The notes under the pieces are model-generated. The model had not been told where the DNA came from. It made no database searches and was given only the letters and a program-made list of their open reading frames with translations. This document shows, in pieces, positions 13,919 through 21,891 of a stretch of DNA of 39,311 bases. Every line of letters begins with the position of its first letter. The first letter of the stretch is position 1. Source of the DNA: a virus; the IMG/VR virus record IMGVR_UViG_3300047472_000454, positions 1 through 39,311 of that record; one strand, 5' to 3'. Made by a program: the position numbers and the translations under genes.

Positions 13919-15037
13919 TCACGCCGCTTGCGGCGCGGCCTGGCGCACCAGCGCCTTGAGGTCGAGCCCCAGCGGTTTCTGCCCACGCGGCTCGATCGGC
14001 GGCGGCGCAACGCTACGGTTTCCAGGTGGAGGCAAGCTGGCGGGGTTGTCGAGCTTCGCCTGGATCCGCCCTTTGAACACCTGCATGGTCTCGCCGGCGC
14101 GCGGCGCAAGTGCGAGTTCGGCGCCCTTGGCCAGAATTGCGTGGTCGGTCGCCCACCAGGCGCCGGCCGCAGGTTTTGGCGCACCGGTGCCGGCCAGATC
14201 CAGCTTGTCGGCCTCGGCCTTCCAGCGCCTGAGCACGCCCAGCACGTAGCCGATGCTGATCGAGTCCTTGGGCCGGGTGCGCTTGGCCTCCTCGCAGGCC
14301 GCTTTCACGGTTTCCGGGGTGATGCCCTGCGCGGCCAGCGCAACGAGTTGCGGCTGGCCGCTGCCGGCGTTGATGCCGAACGCTTGCAGCACGGTGGCCA
14401 ATTGCGCAGCGTTCACGAGTTCCCCCCCCACCCCTGCAGGCGTGGGCGGGGCGGCGGGGTCCGGTGGCGCTGCGGGCGGCGGTGGGGTGTTTACGGTTCC
14501 TGTTCCTGTTCCTGTTCCTGATTCGGGCAAGCCTTCGGGGAAGGCTTCCGGCAAGGCTTCGAGAAAAGGCTTCGACGCAGGCGCGGGCGCCGCGCCGCCC
14601 AATGCTTCGGCGAATGCTTGCAGGTAGGACGGTCCCATGTCGGCCAGCGCCTGGCGCAAGTGGGCGATCGCCTCGCGTTTCAGCGCGCACTCGGGCAGCA
14701 GGTCGAGCTCGGTGCGCCACGAGCGCACCACGTTCGGGCTTTCCGGCTTGTTGTGCTTGATGGCGTTCGGCAGCCACACCAGGCGCGCTTTCCAGTCGGC
14801 CTTGGCCATACTGCGCGCCTCCAGCTCGGTGAACTTGTCATAGAAGGCATCCAGCGGCCATTCCAGTTCCTCGGCCATCGCGGCGCGACCGGCGCGGTAC
14901 AGGCCGGGGATCGGGCCGGTTTGGGGGCCGGTCAGCAAATAAAACCAGAGTGCCTGGCCGGATGGCTGCAGCGGCGACAGTTCGCGAAAACTTTCGTCGG
15001 ACCAGGTGCGGACTTCAATCTTGCGGTAGCGGCTCAT
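13919..15037 (-). CDS. Phage replication protein (O-like, winged-helix N-terminus)
   Basis: This 372-residue protein starts MSRYRKIEVRTWSDESFREL. The first 130 residues match the N-terminal domain of many phage replication proteins (QALWFYLLTGPQTGPIPGLY, then VWLPNAIKHNKPESPNVVRS, with a WSDESF start). A long Pro/Ala/Gly linker follows, containing four Gly-Thr pairs encoded by the TTCCTG repeat. A second helical region has 'ITPETVKAACEEAKRTRPKD'. In relatives the N-terminal part binds an origin and the rest recruits a helicase. No phage helicase gene is visible here, so the host DnaB is probably used. Its start lacks a strong RBS. Confidence 0.65.
   Translation of the reverse strand: MSRYRKIEVRTWSDESFRELSPLQPSGQALWFYLLTGPQTGPIPGLYRAGRAAMAEELEWPLDAFYDKFTELEARSMAKADWKARLVWLPNAIKHNKPESPNVVRSWRTELDLLPECALKREAIAHLRQALADMGPSYLQAFAEALGGAAPAPASKPFLEALPEAFPEGLPESGTGTGTGTVNTPPPPAAPPDPAAPPTPAGVGGELVNAAQLATVLQAFGINAGSGQPQLVALAAQGITPETVKAACEEAKRTRPKDSISIGYVLGVLRRWKAEADKLDLAGTGAPKPAAGAWWATDHAILAKGAELALAPRAGETMQVFKGRIQAKLDNPASLPPPGNRSVAPPPIEPRGQKPLGLDLKALVRQAAPQAA
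14497..14520 (-). repeat. Four TTCCTG repeats in the replication gene
   Basis: Four perfect copies of the hexamer TTCCTG encode alternating Gly and Thr in the linker. Because the unit is two codons, slipped-strand changes would alter linker length without a frameshift. Confidence 0.85.
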
Positions 15038-15070
15038 GTCATGCTCGGCGTCGGATGGTGCGGGATGGGG

Positions 15071-16630
15071 TTATGCGGCGGTGTCGGCGAACAGGTCGAA
15101 TTGGGCGGCGGCGATCGCGGCGTTCTCGGCGGCGGCGGCCACTTGGGTCAGTTCGTGCTCGATGCGGGCGGCGGCAATGTCCAGGTAGCCGAGCGGGTCG
15201 CCTTGTTCGTCGGCGTCCTTGTCGATGCCGATGAACTGGAAGCCGCCGCGCATGCAGGCCTTGCCAGTGGTGCCGCTGCCCATGTAGGGGTCGAGTACCA
15301 CGCCGCCGGGGGGTGTTACCAGGCGCACCAGATAGAGCATAAGTTCGCACGGTTTTACGGTTGGGTGGTGGTTGCCTTGCGGCTTGGCTTCATAGCCCTC
15401 GTCGCGGCGCGTGATGTGCTGGCCGCTGTTGTTGCTGGTCATGCCGCCGGTTTTCTGCGGCAGGTTTTCCGTGCCCTCGCTGCGGTCGGCGTTGCTGGCC
15501 TTGGCGCAGTAGAAGAACCGCGCCGCGCTGCCGGTGTCTCCTTGAAAGGTGCTGCCGGCTTCGTCAATGTTGCCGGCGAAGGTGCTGTAACTGTTGCGGA
15601 ACTTGCAACCGTTGCGCTTGTAGACCGGCGCTGCGGCTCCTGCCTGGGCTGGGAACAGGGCCACTACTTCGGGGCTGCCGTCGTGGATCAGGTTTGCGGG
15701 GAACCGGCCGGCAGGGTCACCACCGCGAACGCCCGGCGTGGCCGCGAAGTTGGTGCCGCCCGCTTCGGTGTAGCGGCGCTCTTGTGATGCCTCGCCGATT
15801 CTTTCCCGGCTTTCTCCGGTCGACTCCACGCGGCACGCGTCGATATTCAACGCGCCAGTCCCGAACTGCAATACATTTGCTGCCACAGTTCCCTGCAGCG
15901 GCTTGCGGGCGACACAGATGGGTTCATGGGCAGGTTTTAGGGCCGTGCCAAAGCCTGCCCACTGGCGGGCGGCGTCGGTTGTGGGCACCGTAACCTCTTT
16001 CCATTTTGCCGCCTCGATAGACACACTCCCTACCAGTTCGGTGCCACCACGCGCTGCCCGGCATCCGGCGCGCAAAGTCTCGCCGGTACCGTCGCGCTCC
16101 ACCCCCGCCGCCTTGTCGATCGCCTTGCTCACGTCCATGCTTTTCGGGAACCCCGAGCCATACGCCCAGCTCATGCGCGCGTCGCCCTGGTCCTGCAGGC
16201 GCAGGAAGGCGTCGCGCTGGGTGGGGTCGAGCGAATCAAGGAACAGGTTCATGTCCTCGGCGCCGTCATACCAGCGATCGATGCTGTCGCGGATCTCGAA
16301 GCCGGCCAGGCGTATGGCCAGCGTGCCGATGTCCTGGGTGCGGGTGCCGAAGAACGCGAGCAAGTGGCCGCCCGGTTTCAGGACGCGCAGCGCCTCGCGC
16401 CAGATCGCCGGACCGGGCACGAAGCTGTCCCAGCTCTTGCCCATGAAGCCGCCGCCCTTGTGGTGGTAGTCGTCGCCGGCCAGCCAGTGGCGCAGCACTT
16501 CGGTCATGTCGGGTTCTTTCGAGAGGCCATAGGGCGGGTCGCACACGATCGCGTCGACGGAGTTATCGGCCATCGTGCGCAGCACTTCCAGGCTGTCGCC
16601 ACGGTGCAGGGCGTAGGGTTTGGTGGTCAT
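15071..16630 (-). CDS. DNA methyltransferase, N4/N6 beta class
   Basis: This 519-residue protein starts MTTKPYALHRGDSLEVLRTM. The catalytic motif DPPYGLS is at about 31-37 and the cofactor motif DPYMGSGTTGKACMRG at about 447-462, with a 'FIGIDKD' strand after it. The order (DPPY first, GSGTT last) places it in the beta class, which methylates the exocyclic amine of adenine or cytosine using S-adenosylmethionine. A variable target region of about 300 residues lies between (including PVYKRNGCKFRNSYSTF). No matching restriction enzyme is present, so it probably protects phage DNA. It overlaps the next upstream gene by 4 bases. Confidence 0.9.
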   Translation of the reverse strand: MTTKPYALHRGDSLEVLRTMADNSVDAIVCDPPYGLSKEPDMTEVLRHWLAGDDYHHKGGGFMGKSWDSFVPGPAIWREALRVLKPGGHLLAFFGTRTQDIGTLAIRLAGFEIRDSIDRWYDGAEDMNLFLDSLDPTQRDAFLRLQDQGDARMSWAYGSGFPKSMDVSKAIDKAAGVERDGTGETLRAGCRAARGGTELVGSVSIEAAKWKEVTVPTTDAARQWAGFGTALKPAHEPICVARKPLQGTVAANVLQFGTGALNIDACRVESTGESRERIGEASQERRYTEAGGTNFAATPGVRGGDPAGRFPANLIHDGSPEVVALFPAQAGAAAPVYKRNGCKFRNSYSTFAGNIDEAGSTFQGDTGSAARFFYCAKASNADRSEGTENLPQKTGGMTSNNSGQHITRRDEGYEAKPQGNHHPTVKPCELMLYLVRLVTPPGGVVLDPYMGSGTTGKACMRGGFQFIGIDKDADEQGDPLGYLDIAAARIEHELTQVAAAAENAAIAAAQFDLFADTAA

Positions 16631-17199
16631 GCGTGCTTCCTGCGTTCGGCTTCCCTGCGTTCGGCCTGGTCCTCTTGCGCAACCAGGTGTTCATACGTTT
16701 CGCTCCACTCGTGCGGCGTGATGGTGACGATGTGCGTGCGCATCCAGGTTAGCGTGGTGCGGGCGTCGGCCATGTCGGAGGCGAACAGCATCATGTCGGC
16801 GCCGAGCTTGGCGCCCATGCGGCGCAGGCCATCTGGCACTGGTCCCCAGCCGAAGCGCTCGGCCAGGGCCGTGAACATCGTGTGCTGGCTGATGAATGCC
16901 TGCGCGGCCGGGATCAAGGTCTGGTCAAGCGGGTCGCGCACCGCCGCCTCGCCGCGCGCCGTTACCAGGGATTCGCCGGTCTGCTCCATGTCGGTCAGGT
17001 AGCCCTCGATCGCGCCGAAGACGAGTTCGATCTTGTGGGCGTGCTCCGGGTGGCCCAGTGGCAGGCCGTTGGTAATGCGGCGGATGCGGTCCTCGTTGAC
17101 GGCGATCTCCCGGGCGCGGGTCCACTTGCTGTCTTCGGCGCGCTGGTGGGCGCTGCGACGGTCCTTGCCGACGCGGCGGTTTTTCTTGTTACCCGGCAT
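16627..17199 (-). CDS. Conserved phage protein of unknown function
   Basis: This 190-residue protein starts MPGNKKNRRVGKDRRSAHQR. The N-terminus is strongly basic. The remainder is helical, with 'KIELVFGAIEGYLTDMEQTG', 'AAQAFISQHTMFTALAERFG' and a Trp-containing segment 'TLTWMRTHIVTITPHEWSET'. It starts after an AAGGGAAG ribosome site and overlaps the methyltransferase start by 4 bases, so the two are probably co-translated. I do not recognise a family. Confidence 0.6.
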   Translation of the reverse strand: MPGNKKNRRVGKDRRSAHQRAEDSKWTRAREIAVNEDRIRRITNGLPLGHPEHAHKIELVFGAIEGYLTDMEQTGESLVTARGEAAVRDPLDQTLIPAAQAFISQHTMFTALAERFGWGPVPDGLRRMGAKLGADMMLFASDMADARTTLTWMRTHIVTITPHEWSETYEHLVAQEDQAERREAERRKHA

Positions 17200-17223
17200 G
17201 GCTTGCTTCCCTTGTCTGGTCGG

Positions 17224-17781
17224 TCATGCTGTCGCTTCTTCCATGTCTGGTTCCGTCATCAGCGTGATGCCGCTTTCGGGCGCGCCCTGCTGCGCCTGTG
17301 CCTCGATCAGTTCCCGCGTCGCTGCCAGCAGCGCGTACTCGCTGCCATAGGCGGCGGTAAAGCGGGCGCGGTGGGGGTGGCGGCTGATTTCGGCGCGGTC
17401 GGGCGAGTTCTGGTGGTGGCCAGGGTCGCACAGGCCTATCGTGTACATGTGACCCAGGCGCCGGCCACCCTCCACAATGTGATGCACGGCGCACGGCACG
17501 TAGCCGCGGCCCTGGCGGCGGCACACGATGCACCCCAGCTTGGCCACGGCGTCCATCCAGCGGCGCTCGGCGGCGTTCGGCGGGATCTTCTTTGCGCGCA
17601 GCGTGGTGCGCGGCACCTTGCGCGGGGCCGGCGGCGTCGGTGTTTCCGCCACGGCCGGCGTGTCCGGGTGGCGCGCGCGCAGGGTGTCCATGCCGGCGCG
17701 GTTGATCGGGGTTTTACTGGCGCGCAGGGGGGTGCCGCGCTGCATGGGTGTGGTGCCTGGTTTGATGGCGGTTCTTTTCAT
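17224..17781 (-). CDS. Ref-like RecA-dependent HNH nuclease
   Basis: This 185-residue protein starts MKRTAIKPGTTPMQRGTPLR, close in length to the 186 residues of phage P1 Ref. The first 70 residues are basic and disordered-looking, as in Ref. The globular part has GCIVCRRQGRG (Cys 84 and 87), VHHIVEGGRRLGHMYTIGL (His 100 and 101) and CDPGHHQNSP (Cys 118, His 122 and 123), the HNH/zinc pattern of the Ref family. P1 Ref cuts DNA where RecA forms displacement loops. The ATG at 17781 follows CGGAG; a frame extension to 17802 overlaps the previous gene and is less likely. Confidence 0.8.
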   Translation of the reverse strand: MKRTAIKPGTTPMQRGTPLRASKTPINRAGMDTLRARHPDTPAVAETPTPPAPRKVPRTTLRAKKIPPNAAERRWMDAVAKLGCIVCRRQGRGYVPCAVHHIVEGGRRLGHMYTIGLCDPGHHQNSPDRAEISRHPHRARFTAAYGSEYALLAATRELIEAQAQQGAPESGITLMTEPDMEEATA

Positions 17782-17783
17782 GT

Positions 17784-18878
17784 CTAATCTCCGCAGAAGC
17801 ATTCGATATCCGGCTCGTCCTGCAGGGCGCTCATGTCGTAGGTGTTCGGGAACATATCGGATTGATTTACCGCGGAGTCGTACATGGCCTGATACGACGG
17901 CCGGTCATTGCGGAACGCTGCGCCGCCTGGCTTGGAACTCAGGCCCACCGCCTCCTGCTTTGCCCACCAGATTGCCCGGTCGGGCTTCGCACGGATGAGG
18001 GTCATCACCTTGCGCGGCCCCTTCAGGAAACACAGGTCGCAGTTTCCTTCTGCTGTCGTACCGTCGCGCGTGCGCAGACCCAGGTTGAACGGCTGCTGCT
18101 CCCAGAATGCTCCAACCTCCTTTTTGGTGATCCCGGCCTCGGCCAGCGGCATAGTCATCGTCTCGAGGACGGTTTCGGTCGACGGCCGCGCCCTGATCTT
18201 GGCGACGCGGCCCGGCTCGTCGGCACGGATGCCGACCATCTGATCCCAACCGTCGTCATCATCCTTCCAGCCACACAACGCCAAGTACTTGTGCATGGTG
18301 CGGATCTTCAGCTCGACCGTGCAAAACCGTGTTACTGGATTGGGCAGGTACTGCCGCTGGCGGATGATGGCCTCGAACGGCTCGCCGTTGCGGCTCGCGG
18401 TGTCGAAGTCGACCGCGGCGAACCCGTCCCCGTCGGCGCGGTATTCCAACCAGTGGATCTCGACGCCCCAATGCAGCCCGCAGTCGCGCACGAATTCCAG
18501 CGTTTCCTCTCGTTCCTTCCCGGTATTGGCGAAGCAAACCACAACATCCGGCGGCATCTGGCCGCCATGCGCCTGCAGTACGCGCCACAGCATGTACGCA
18601 GACGTGCGCCCGCCACTGAAACTGATCGCCGTGCGGTCCCTGATCTTGAATGGATCGCGGGTGCCCGTACTCGGCGGCGCGGCAGTTACCGCGTTGGCGG
18701 CCTTGTTCCGTTTGGCCGGTTGGCCGCGCATCAGCTTCAGCAACGTTTTTTTGTGGCCGTCCTTCTGCCTCCAACGAGTGAACGCCTTTGTCACCCATTC
18801 GTCGGTCAGATCCACCTGCGCGGTCAGGCGCATCATTTCATCCAGGGACTCGAAGCCCAGATCGTCAGCGTTACTCAT
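17784..18878 (-). CDS. PAPS-reductase-like PP-loop enzyme
   Basis: This 364-residue protein has the PP-loop SFSGGRTSAYML at about 86-97, followed by 'CFANTGKEREETLEF' and, later, 'PVTRFCTVELKIRTMHKYL' and 'GIRADEP', which are typical of the phosphoadenosine-phosphosulfate reductase family. A Cys pair in NCDLCFLKG and a C-terminal ECFCGD could hold a metal or an Fe-S cluster. PP-loop enzymes activate a substrate with ATP; relatives include the sulfur-transfer protein DndC. The true substrate here is unknown. An N-terminal extension of about 80 residues is helical. It lies between DNA-modification and nuclease genes, which hints at nucleic-acid chemistry. Confidence 0.75.
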   Translation of the reverse strand: MSNADDLGFESLDEMMRLTAQVDLTDEWVTKAFTRWRQKDGHKKTLLKLMRGQPAKRNKAANAVTAAPPSTGTRDPFKIRDRTAISFSGGRTSAYMLWRVLQAHGGQMPPDVVVCFANTGKEREETLEFVRDCGLHWGVEIHWLEYRADGDGFAAVDFDTASRNGEPFEAIIRQRQYLPNPVTRFCTVELKIRTMHKYLALCGWKDDDDGWDQMVGIRADEPGRVAKIRARPSTETVLETMTMPLAEAGITKKEVGAFWEQQPFNLGLRTRDGTTAEGNCDLCFLKGPRKVMTLIRAKPDRAIWWAKQEAVGLSSKPGGAAFRNDRPSYQAMYDSAVNQSDMFPNTYDMSALQDEPDIECFCGD

Positions 18879-19339
18879 CGTGTGTATGCCATGGTCTGCG
18901 CGAGCACGTTATCGAGGTCGGCGCGTGTATAGCCCCGCAGGATTCGGGTCAGCACCACGTCTATCACGGCGCTGAACAGCGCTTCGCGCTCGCTGTGCCC
19001 CATGGTCGAGAAATTCAGGCTGCGCGCCACCGTGCGTACCCGGCCGCGGATGTCGACGTACACATCGTAGTAGCCGGCCAGGATCGTCACGTCTTTCCGA
19101 AACTGGTCGAAGTTCTTGCGCACCAGCTGGTCCAGGTAGTACACGTCGACCGGCTCCCATACGTTGAATGCGTGCTGGAACAGCGACATCAGCTTGCGGT
19201 GGAAGGCGGGGTTGTTGTACTCGCGCACGTGCGCCTTGAAACCGGCATCGAGCGCGAAGCCCTGGATATAGTCAGCCGATGGCTGGTCGATCGGCACCAG
19301 GATGCCGCCGGCGGCCTTGGCCAGGTACAGGTCAGGCAT
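18875..19339 (-). CDS. DUF1367-like protein (lambda nin-region type)
   Basis: This 154-residue protein starts MPDLYLAKAAGGILVPIDQP. It matches the pattern of the DUF1367 family, in particular 'NPAFHRKLMSLFQHAFNVWE' and the C-terminal 'LNFSTMGHSEREALFSAVID'. Members are common in the nin-like regions of temperate phages; their function is unknown, perhaps in recombination. The start ATG overlaps the end of the methyltransferase gene by 8 bases; a longer frame beginning further upstream is less likely. It overlaps the next gene by 4 bases. Confidence 0.75.
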   Translation of the reverse strand: MPDLYLAKAAGGILVPIDQPSADYIQGFALDAGFKAHVREYNNPAFHRKLMSLFQHAFNVWEPVDVYYLDQLVRKNFDQFRKDVTILAGYYDVYVDIRGRVRTVARSLNFSTMGHSEREALFSAVIDVVLTRILRGYTRADLDNVLAQTMAYTR

Positions 19340-21098
19340 GGGCCACCCCCACGGCGCACGGTTCGTTGGCCGGTTCGGCAATGGCCGCGTGGATGCGGGC
19401 GCCGATCCGGCGCACTACAGGGATCGCCCAGCTGTTGCCGAGCGCCTTGTAACGCGGGCCATCTGCAGCGGCGCGGCATACCTGGTCAAATGTCATCACG
19501 CCACCGCGCAGGAGGTACTTGATCCAGTCCTGCTCGAGCTTTTCCATGCGAACGGCGCGGCCGAACGGGATCAGTGTGTAATCGTCGGGGAAGCCCTGCA
19601 GGCGCTCGCACTCCCGCGGCGTCAAACGGCGCACGGCCATGCCGCCAGGCGCCACATACGTTGTCTGCTTCATGCCCGGCTGCGCCGCCAGGGCGCCCGA
19701 TACCTCGCCGTCACCGCCAACAAGTCGCACCTCGTCTCGGCTGTTCTGCGCGAAAGCGAACGAGGCCACAATCGGCTGCCCGCGCCCGGTTCCGTCCTCG
19801 CTGGCGTCAAACCCTTCGGCCTTGAGGGTGTGGGTGACGTCGCCGGTAATGCACACCGCCAGTTGCCCGCCCGCGTTGGCGTGGCTCCCCTGATGCCCCA
19901 TGGCGCGCATTGCCGGTGCCAGTTCCACCGATGCATCGGCGCCGTAGTCCTTGCAACTGAACGCGACCGCCTGCACTTCGGCGCGTGCTTCCAGCGTATA
20001 GGCGATGTATTCCTGCACGCCGACGCCGTCCGGGCCGCTGGCCGGGTTGGTGCGCAGCGCGCCGGCCTGGATGGCGTAGCTGGTCGGAATCAGGTGGCTA
20101 TGGTTGTGCGTCATGTCTTGGCCGCTGCATCCCTGCAGGCGGCCATAGCTGGCGTCCAGGGTGGCGGCGACAGGTTGCACCAGGAAGGTTTCGCTCTCAA
20201 AATCGAGCCTGCCGCTGCCGCTGCTGCATGCGTTGCGCGCGGTCGCTACGTCAATAGGGCCGGACTGGTTGTTTCCTCCGTAGGCGACGGGCTGAAGGTG
20301 TCCGCCTCGTGCGTGGTCGACGTCGCTACCTCCATCAGTGCTTCGTAGAGTGCCGGCGGGAGCGTCTTGCCCCGTTTGTCGGCGCGGCGCAGTATCCCGG
20401 CGCACGCCGTCGAACTCAAAAAGTACCGCCGCGGGATCGAACCCCGCTCGAGCACTTGCGACAACGAACACACGCTTGCGTCGTTGGGCCACTCCGAAAT
20501 ATTGGGCATCGAGGATCCGCCATGCGACTGCTCGCTGGGGTCCAATGACAACACCAGACTTCGGCCAACCGAGTGCGTGCTGGCCGGTCTTCTTGTCCCA
20601 CTTCCAGTAGCGTCCAGACTTGCCAGCAGCGGGGCAAGGCTCGGGCACCAGTGCTTCATCCTCACCTGCCAGTCCCGCGAGAAAGCAGCCGAACGCGTTA
20701 TCTTTGGTGGTGAGTACGCCGGGGACGTTCTCCCATTTGATGACGCAAGGAGGAAGTCCATTTGCTGCTCGTTGGATGTCGATTTCATCGGCGATCTCGC
20801 AGAAGGTCATGGAAAGGTTGCCGCGCGCATCGTTGAGCGAATTGCGCAGGCCGGCGATGGAAAACGCCTGGCAGGGGGTGCCACCAGTGAACACGTCGGG
20901 AGCGAACAGGGTGCCGTTGCGCAGCAGTCGCGGGATATCCAGCATGTTGCCCAGGTTCGGCATATCAGGATAGTGGTAGGCCAGCAGTGCGCAGGGGAAC
21001 GGTTCGATCTCGGACGCCCACACACCCTTCCAGCCGAGCGGGTTCCATGCGACGCTGGCCGCGTCGATACCGGAGCAAACAGACCCGAACGTAATCAT
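19332..21098 (-). CDS. C5-cytosine DNA methyltransferase with large target region
   Basis: This 588-residue protein carries the C5 methyltransferase motifs in order: SVCSGIDAAS (I) at 6-15, TGGTPCQAFS (IV) with the catalytic Cys at 76, WENVPG (VI) at 122-127, QRRKRVFVVA (VIII) at 205-214, and near the end LTPRECERLQGFPDDYT (IX) and ALGNSWAIPV (X). About 265 residues lie between VIII and IX, far more than in a single-specificity enzyme. They contain recurring short patterns such as PAGTLRST, VAATLDAS, IAYTLEAR and VTHTLKAE, each followed by an 'IVA'-like strand, suggesting several target-recognition modules. It probably protects phage DNA from host restriction. Confidence 0.9.
   Translation of the reverse strand: MITFGSVCSGIDAASVAWNPLGWKGVWASEIEPFPCALLAYHYPDMPNLGNMLDIPRLLRNGTLFAPDVFTGGTPCQAFSIAGLRNSLNDARGNLSMTFCEIADEIDIQRAANGLPPCVIKWENVPGVLTTKDNAFGCFLAGLAGEDEALVPEPCPAAGKSGRYWKWDKKTGQHALGWPKSGVVIGPQRAVAWRILDAQYFGVAQRRKRVFVVASARAGFDPAAVLFEFDGVRRDTAPRRQTGQDAPAGTLRSTDGGSDVDHARGGHLQPVAYGGNNQSGPIDVATARNACSSGSGRLDFESETFLVQPVAATLDASYGRLQGCSGQDMTHNHSHLIPTSYAIQAGALRTNPASGPDGVGVQEYIAYTLEARAEVQAVAFSCKDYGADASVELAPAMRAMGHQGSHANAGGQLAVCITGDVTHTLKAEGFDASEDGTGRGQPIVASFAFAQNSRDEVRLVGGDGEVSGALAAQPGMKQTTYVAPGGMAVRRLTPRECERLQGFPDDYTLIPFGRAVRMEKLEQDWIKYLLRGGVMTFDQVCRAAADGPRYKALGNSWAIPVVRRIGARIHAAIAEPANEPCAVGVAHA
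20246..20788 (-). CDS. Nested alternate-frame ORF inside the C5 methyltransferase gene
   Basis: A 180-codon frame on the same strand, shifted one base from the methyltransferase, starts MKSTSNEQQMDFLLASSNGR. It is not random-looking: SPAYSPPKITRSAAFSRDWQ, EWPNDASVCSLSQVLERG and PRRYFLSSTACAGILRRADK resemble a protein I have repeatedly seen annotated overlapping phage cytosine methyltransferases. The first start has only a weak ribosome site; Met10 is an alternative. It could be a true second protein, or a by-product of conserved methyltransferase codons. Confidence 0.5.
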   Translation of the reverse strand: MKSTSNEQQMDFLLASSNGRTSPAYSPPKITRSAAFSRDWQVRMKHWCPSLAPLLASLDATGSGTRRPASTHSVGRSLVLSLDPSEQSHGGSSMPNISEWPNDASVCSLSQVLERGSIPRRYFLSSTACAGILRRADKRGKTLPPALYEALMEVATSTTHEADTFSPSPTEETTSPALLT

Positions 21099-21111
21099 GT
21101 CGCCGCTTCCG

Positions 21112-21546
21112 TCATGGCGAGCCCTTCCCGGCCGGCCCGAACAGGGCCGCCACCAGGTCCATGCGCTGCACCGGCGGCGCCGGCTTGAGCACCGTCCGCG
21201 CGTCCTTCTTGCGAAACGGCGCCGGGTTGGCCGCCGGGGCAGCGCCCGATGCCGGGGCCGGCTGGTAGGTGTCCGGTCCCGATCCGTAGATGTTCGCGCG
21301 GTGCTTGATCGCCACGACCTTGCCGGTCGCGCGCAGGGCCAGCGTGTAGCCGTTCAGGGTGGTCATCGGCAGACCGAGGGCGGCACCGATCCTGGCAGCG
21401 GCGCAGCCGGGGTGCGCCACGATATAGGCCAGCACGCGCTCGAGCGCTTCCTGCTTCCTGGCCGTGGCCTTGCTGGTGTGCCGACCGCGGCTCGAGCAGC
21501 GTGCAGCGAAGTTGGCGAAGACTGGCGCGGCTGGGTCGTCGGTCAT
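21112..21546 (-). CDS. Winged-helix protein of the early operon
   Basis: This 144-residue protein starts MTDDPAAPVFANFAARCSSR. A winged-helix region occupies about 35-85 (RKQEALERVLAYIVAHPGCA then AARIGAALGLPMTTLNGYTL), followed by a Pro/Ala-rich tail ending in VAALFGPAGKGSP. It is the second gene of the minus-strand early operon after the Cro-like gene, so it is likely an early regulator. The chosen ATG is preceded by GCGAGA; a long upstream extension of the frame runs across the Cro-like gene and is rejected. Confidence 0.6.
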   Translation of the reverse strand: MTDDPAAPVFANFAARCSSRGRHTSKATARKQEALERVLAYIVAHPGCAAARIGAALGLPMTTLNGYTLALRATGKVVAIKHRANIYGSGPDTYQPAPASGAAPAANPAPFRKKDARTVLKPAPPVQRMDLVAALFGPAGKGSP

Positions 21547-21563
21547 GCTGGTCTCGCGGTGGG

Positions 21564-21767
21564 TTAAACGGCCGGGGTGGTGTCGGCAGTACGCAGCTGC
21601 CGCGCCAGTTCGCGCAGGCGGCTTTCGATCAGGTACGAGGTCTGCTTGCCGCGCGCGCCGGTGGCCAGCATCGCGATCGTACTGGTCGAGCACGGCACCA
21701 TGCCGGCCAGGTCCTCTTGCCTGCGTGTTGCCAGGAGGGTTCGTACAATTGTTTGCAGGTCGTCCAT
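21564..21767 (-). CDS. Cro-like repressor
   Basis: This 67-residue protein starts MDDLQTIVRTLLATRRQEDL, with GTGAGG upstream of the ATG. A helix-turn-helix is visible in 'RRQEDLAGMVPCSTSTIAML'. The size, position and orientation (first gene of the minus-strand early operon, divergent from a CI-like gene) are those of Cro. It would act at the palindromes in the 125-base region upstream. A TTG start 9 bases earlier is possible but less likely. Confidence 0.7.
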   Translation of the reverse strand: MDDLQTIVRTLLATRRQEDLAGMVPCSTSTIAMLATGARGKQTSYLIESRLRELARQLRTADTTPAV

Positions 21768-21778
21768 ACAGTACAATC

Positions 21779-21792
21779 CTCACATATGTGAG
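21779..21792. promoter_or_regulatory. Operator between cro-like and cI-like genes
   Basis: CTCACATATGTGAG is a perfect 14-base palindrome just upstream of the Cro-like start. A related half site, CTCACGTATC, begins at 21811 in the same intergenic region. Both are expected targets for the CI-like and Cro-like proteins. Confidence 0.7.
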
Positions 21793-21810
21793 CCACCAAC
21801 GCAAGCATTC

Positions 21811-21824
21811 CTCACGTATCATTG
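21811..21824. promoter_or_regulatory. Second operator half site in the immunity region
   Basis: CTCACGTATCATTG keeps one arm of the operator (CTCAC) but the second arm is degenerate. It lies 18 bases from the perfect palindrome, on the CI-like side. It may be a weak binding site used at high repressor level. Confidence 0.4.
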
Positions 21825-21891
21825 GCAAAGAAAGTTGTTGTTGCCGTACATCATTGCAGCACCACTGATGACTATTTCACCGGACCAAGCC

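Noticed and set aside
14618-15787. 389-codon plus-strand ORF across the replication and methyltransferase genes
   Set aside because: It spans the junction of two well-supported minus-strand genes and shows no protein-like motifs.
17862-18932. 356-codon plus-strand ORF opposite the PAPS-reductase-like gene
   Set aside because: It is an antisense shadow; the minus-strand frame has clear PP-loop motifs.
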